DNA of 15,874 nucleotides, taken from assembly GCA_014382085.1 (NCBI GenBank), contig JACNKJ010000235.1:1-15874 (forward strand), read 5' to 3'. Shown one piece after another: positions 14,355 to 15,874 of this stretch. A program made the translations under genes and the position numbers. This DNA comes from a bacterium (lineage in GTDB: Bacteria; Krumholzibacteriota; Krumholzibacteriia; JACNKJ01). How positions within the stretch are numbered: the stretch's first letter is position 1; each line of letters begins with the position of its first letter. The notes beneath the pieces are model-generated. The model made no database searches, was not told the origin of the DNA, and worked only from the letters and a program-made list of their open reading frames with translations.

Positions 14355-14915
14355 ATGAAAATCCTCGCCTCCCAGGCTCGTACTGGCAATGTCCTTGAGA
14401 TCGACGGCGAACTTTGGCGCGTATCCGATCACACTCATGTGACTCCCGGCAAGGGCCCTGCGCACATCCAATTGAAAATGAAGAACCTGCAATCGGGCTC
14501 AAACAAAGAGTCGCGCCATTCGACCAGCGACAAGGTCGAAAAAGTGGATGTGATGACCGAGAAGAAGGAATTCCTCTACGACGGTGGCGGTGAATTTGTC
14601 TTCATGGACGTTCAGAACTACGAACAGATTTCCTTGAATCCCGATCTGGTCGAAGATGTGAAGCTTTATCTGGTGCCCAATATCGTCTGTGATATCCAGA
14701 CCTATCAGGGCCGTGTGGTGGGCATCGCCCTGCCTAAAGTGGTGGAGATGGACATTGTGGAGACGCCTCCCGAGGTCAAGGGCGGAACGGCCACGGCTCA
14801 GACCAAGCCGGCCACCCTGGAAACGGGCCTGGTGGTCATCGTTCCTGGTTTCGTGAATACCGGACAGAAAATTCGAGTAGACACGACTACCGGCAAATAC
14901 GTGGAGCGTGCCTAG
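14355..14915 (+). CDS. efp: Translation elongation factor P
   Basis: The 186-residue product is the normal EF-P length, with an N-terminal KOW-like domain and two OB domains. EF-P binds between the P and E sites and relieves stalling at polyproline. The modification loop is TPGKGPA, so K33 is the equivalent of E. coli K34. Enzymes for lysylation or 5-aminopentanol modification are not in the window. KMKNL (41-45), QNYEQISL, DVKLYLVPNIVCDIQTYQGRVVGIALP and the C-terminal GQKIRVDTTTGKYVERA are family hallmarks. The start has AAGGAG five to six bases upstream. It is followed by a strong terminator and may be co-transcribed with the deacetylase in part. Confidence 0.97.
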   Translation: MKILASQARTGNVLEIDGELWRVSDHTHVTPGKGPAHIQLKMKNLQSGSNKESRHSTSDKVEKVDVMTEKKEFLYDGGGEFVFMDVQNYEQISLNPDLVEDVKLYLVPNIVCDIQTYQGRVVGIALPKVVEMDIVETPPEVKGGTATAQTKPATLETGLVVIVPGFVNTGQKIRVDTTTGKYVERA

Positions 14916-14945
14916 AGGCAGTACCCTTCGGTTAGCAGTGTTAGC

Positions 14946-14963
14946 TTGTGACAAAATTCACAA
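14946..14963 (+). promoter_or_regulatory. CRP-like palindrome upstream of malic enzyme
   Basis: TTGTGA-CAAAAT-TCACAA is a perfect 6-base-arm inverted repeat. Its core is the TGTGA-N6-TCACA consensus of Crp-family regulators. The centre (14954.5) is about 60 bases before the transcription start predicted from the -10 at 15003-15008, the spacing of a class I CRP site. No regulator is encoded in the window. Confidence 0.5.
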
Positions 14964-15008
14964 AAGCCCAGACCTTTCCTTGACGATAGAGGGTTTGGGC
15001 TGTTTTAT
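14962..15008 (+). terminator. Rho-independent terminator of efp
   Basis: AGCCCAGACC (14965-14974) pairs with GGTTTGGGCT (14992-15001), ten pairs with one G-U, and GTTTTAT follows. The loop is 17 bases, longer than usual, and it contains a TTGACG hexamer. The A run at 14962-14965 flanks the left arm. Confidence 0.75.
14980..15008 (+). promoter_or_regulatory. Candidate malic enzyme promoter nested in the efp terminator
   Basis: TTGACG (14980-14985), a 17-base spacer and TTTTAT (15003-15008) give five and four matches to the sigma-70 hexamers. The -35 lies in the terminator loop and the -10 in its U tract. The leader to the ATG at 15083 would be about 68 bases. Confidence 0.45.
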
Positions 15009-15082
15009 GTTCAGGAGCGATTACTCCGGTTTATGGACGGCGGCCCGCATTGGTCGCCCGTCCTTGCATAGAGGTGAAACTG

Positions 15083-15874
<792 letters not shown>

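Overview
The window looks like chromosomal DNA from an uncultured or little-studied bacterium of the FCB type (Fibrobacterota-Chlorobiota-Bacteroidota and related candidate phyla such as Latescibacteria, Krumholzibacteriota or Eisenbacteria). Two large secreted proteins end in the Y-P-N-P-F-N-P, FlgD-like/type IX-sorting-like C-terminal domain that is typical of those groups. Several upstream regions also carry a TTGC-N19-TAGWTTTA element resembling the Bacteroidota promoter pattern. The phylum is inferred; no rRNA or other decisive marker is present. The DNA is GC-rich by eye and densely coding. No gene-free stretch exceeds about 170 bases, and I see no tRNA, rRNA, CRISPR array, transposase or phage gene.

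Layout. 2-3214 (+): the 3' part of a giant secreted protein with malectin-like, fibronectin-like, CotH-like, two lamin-tail and sorting domains. 3235-3268: bidirectional terminator. 3375-4613 (-): secreted octaheme cytochrome c of the hydroxylamine oxidoreductase (HAO) family. 4725-7495 (-): a two-gene citrate-lyase-type operon. Its first gene fuses the acyl carrier (CitD) and lyase (CitE) subunits, and its ATGA junction overlaps citF. 7663-8406 (+): divergent exported NrfJ-like/OB-fold protein with a His-rich hexad linker. 8468-10273 (-): single-chain aconitase/isopropylmalate-dehydratase-type hydro-lyase. 10345-10440: terminator bracketed by inverted heptad repeats. 10438-12336 (-): secreted adhesin-J/CARDB/thioredoxin-like protein with a sorting domain. 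12423-13220 (-): FabL-like enoyl-ACP reductase or related SDR. 13321-14253 (+): histone-deacetylase-family deacetylase. 14355-14915 (+): elongation factor P. 15083-15874 (+): N-terminal part of a MaeB-type malic enzyme, cut by the window end.

How the genes may work together. The citrate-lyase subunits, the aconitase-type enzyme and malic enzyme all act around citrate, C4 acids and pyruvate, so the window is a loose central-carbon neighbourhood. They are in separate transcription units, and the accessory genes for holo-citrate lyase (citC, citX, citG) and a citrate transporter are not here. The octaheme cytochrome and the NrfJ-like protein are both exported and suggest periplasmic nitrogen or electron-transfer chemistry. 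I do not see a clear anti-phage or other new multi-gene system. The most distinctive items are the CitD-CitE fusion, an exact TGTGA-N6-TCACA palindrome at a class I CRP distance from a promoter nested inside a terminator upstream of malic enzyme, the His-rich linker protein, and the inverted heptad repeats around a terminator.
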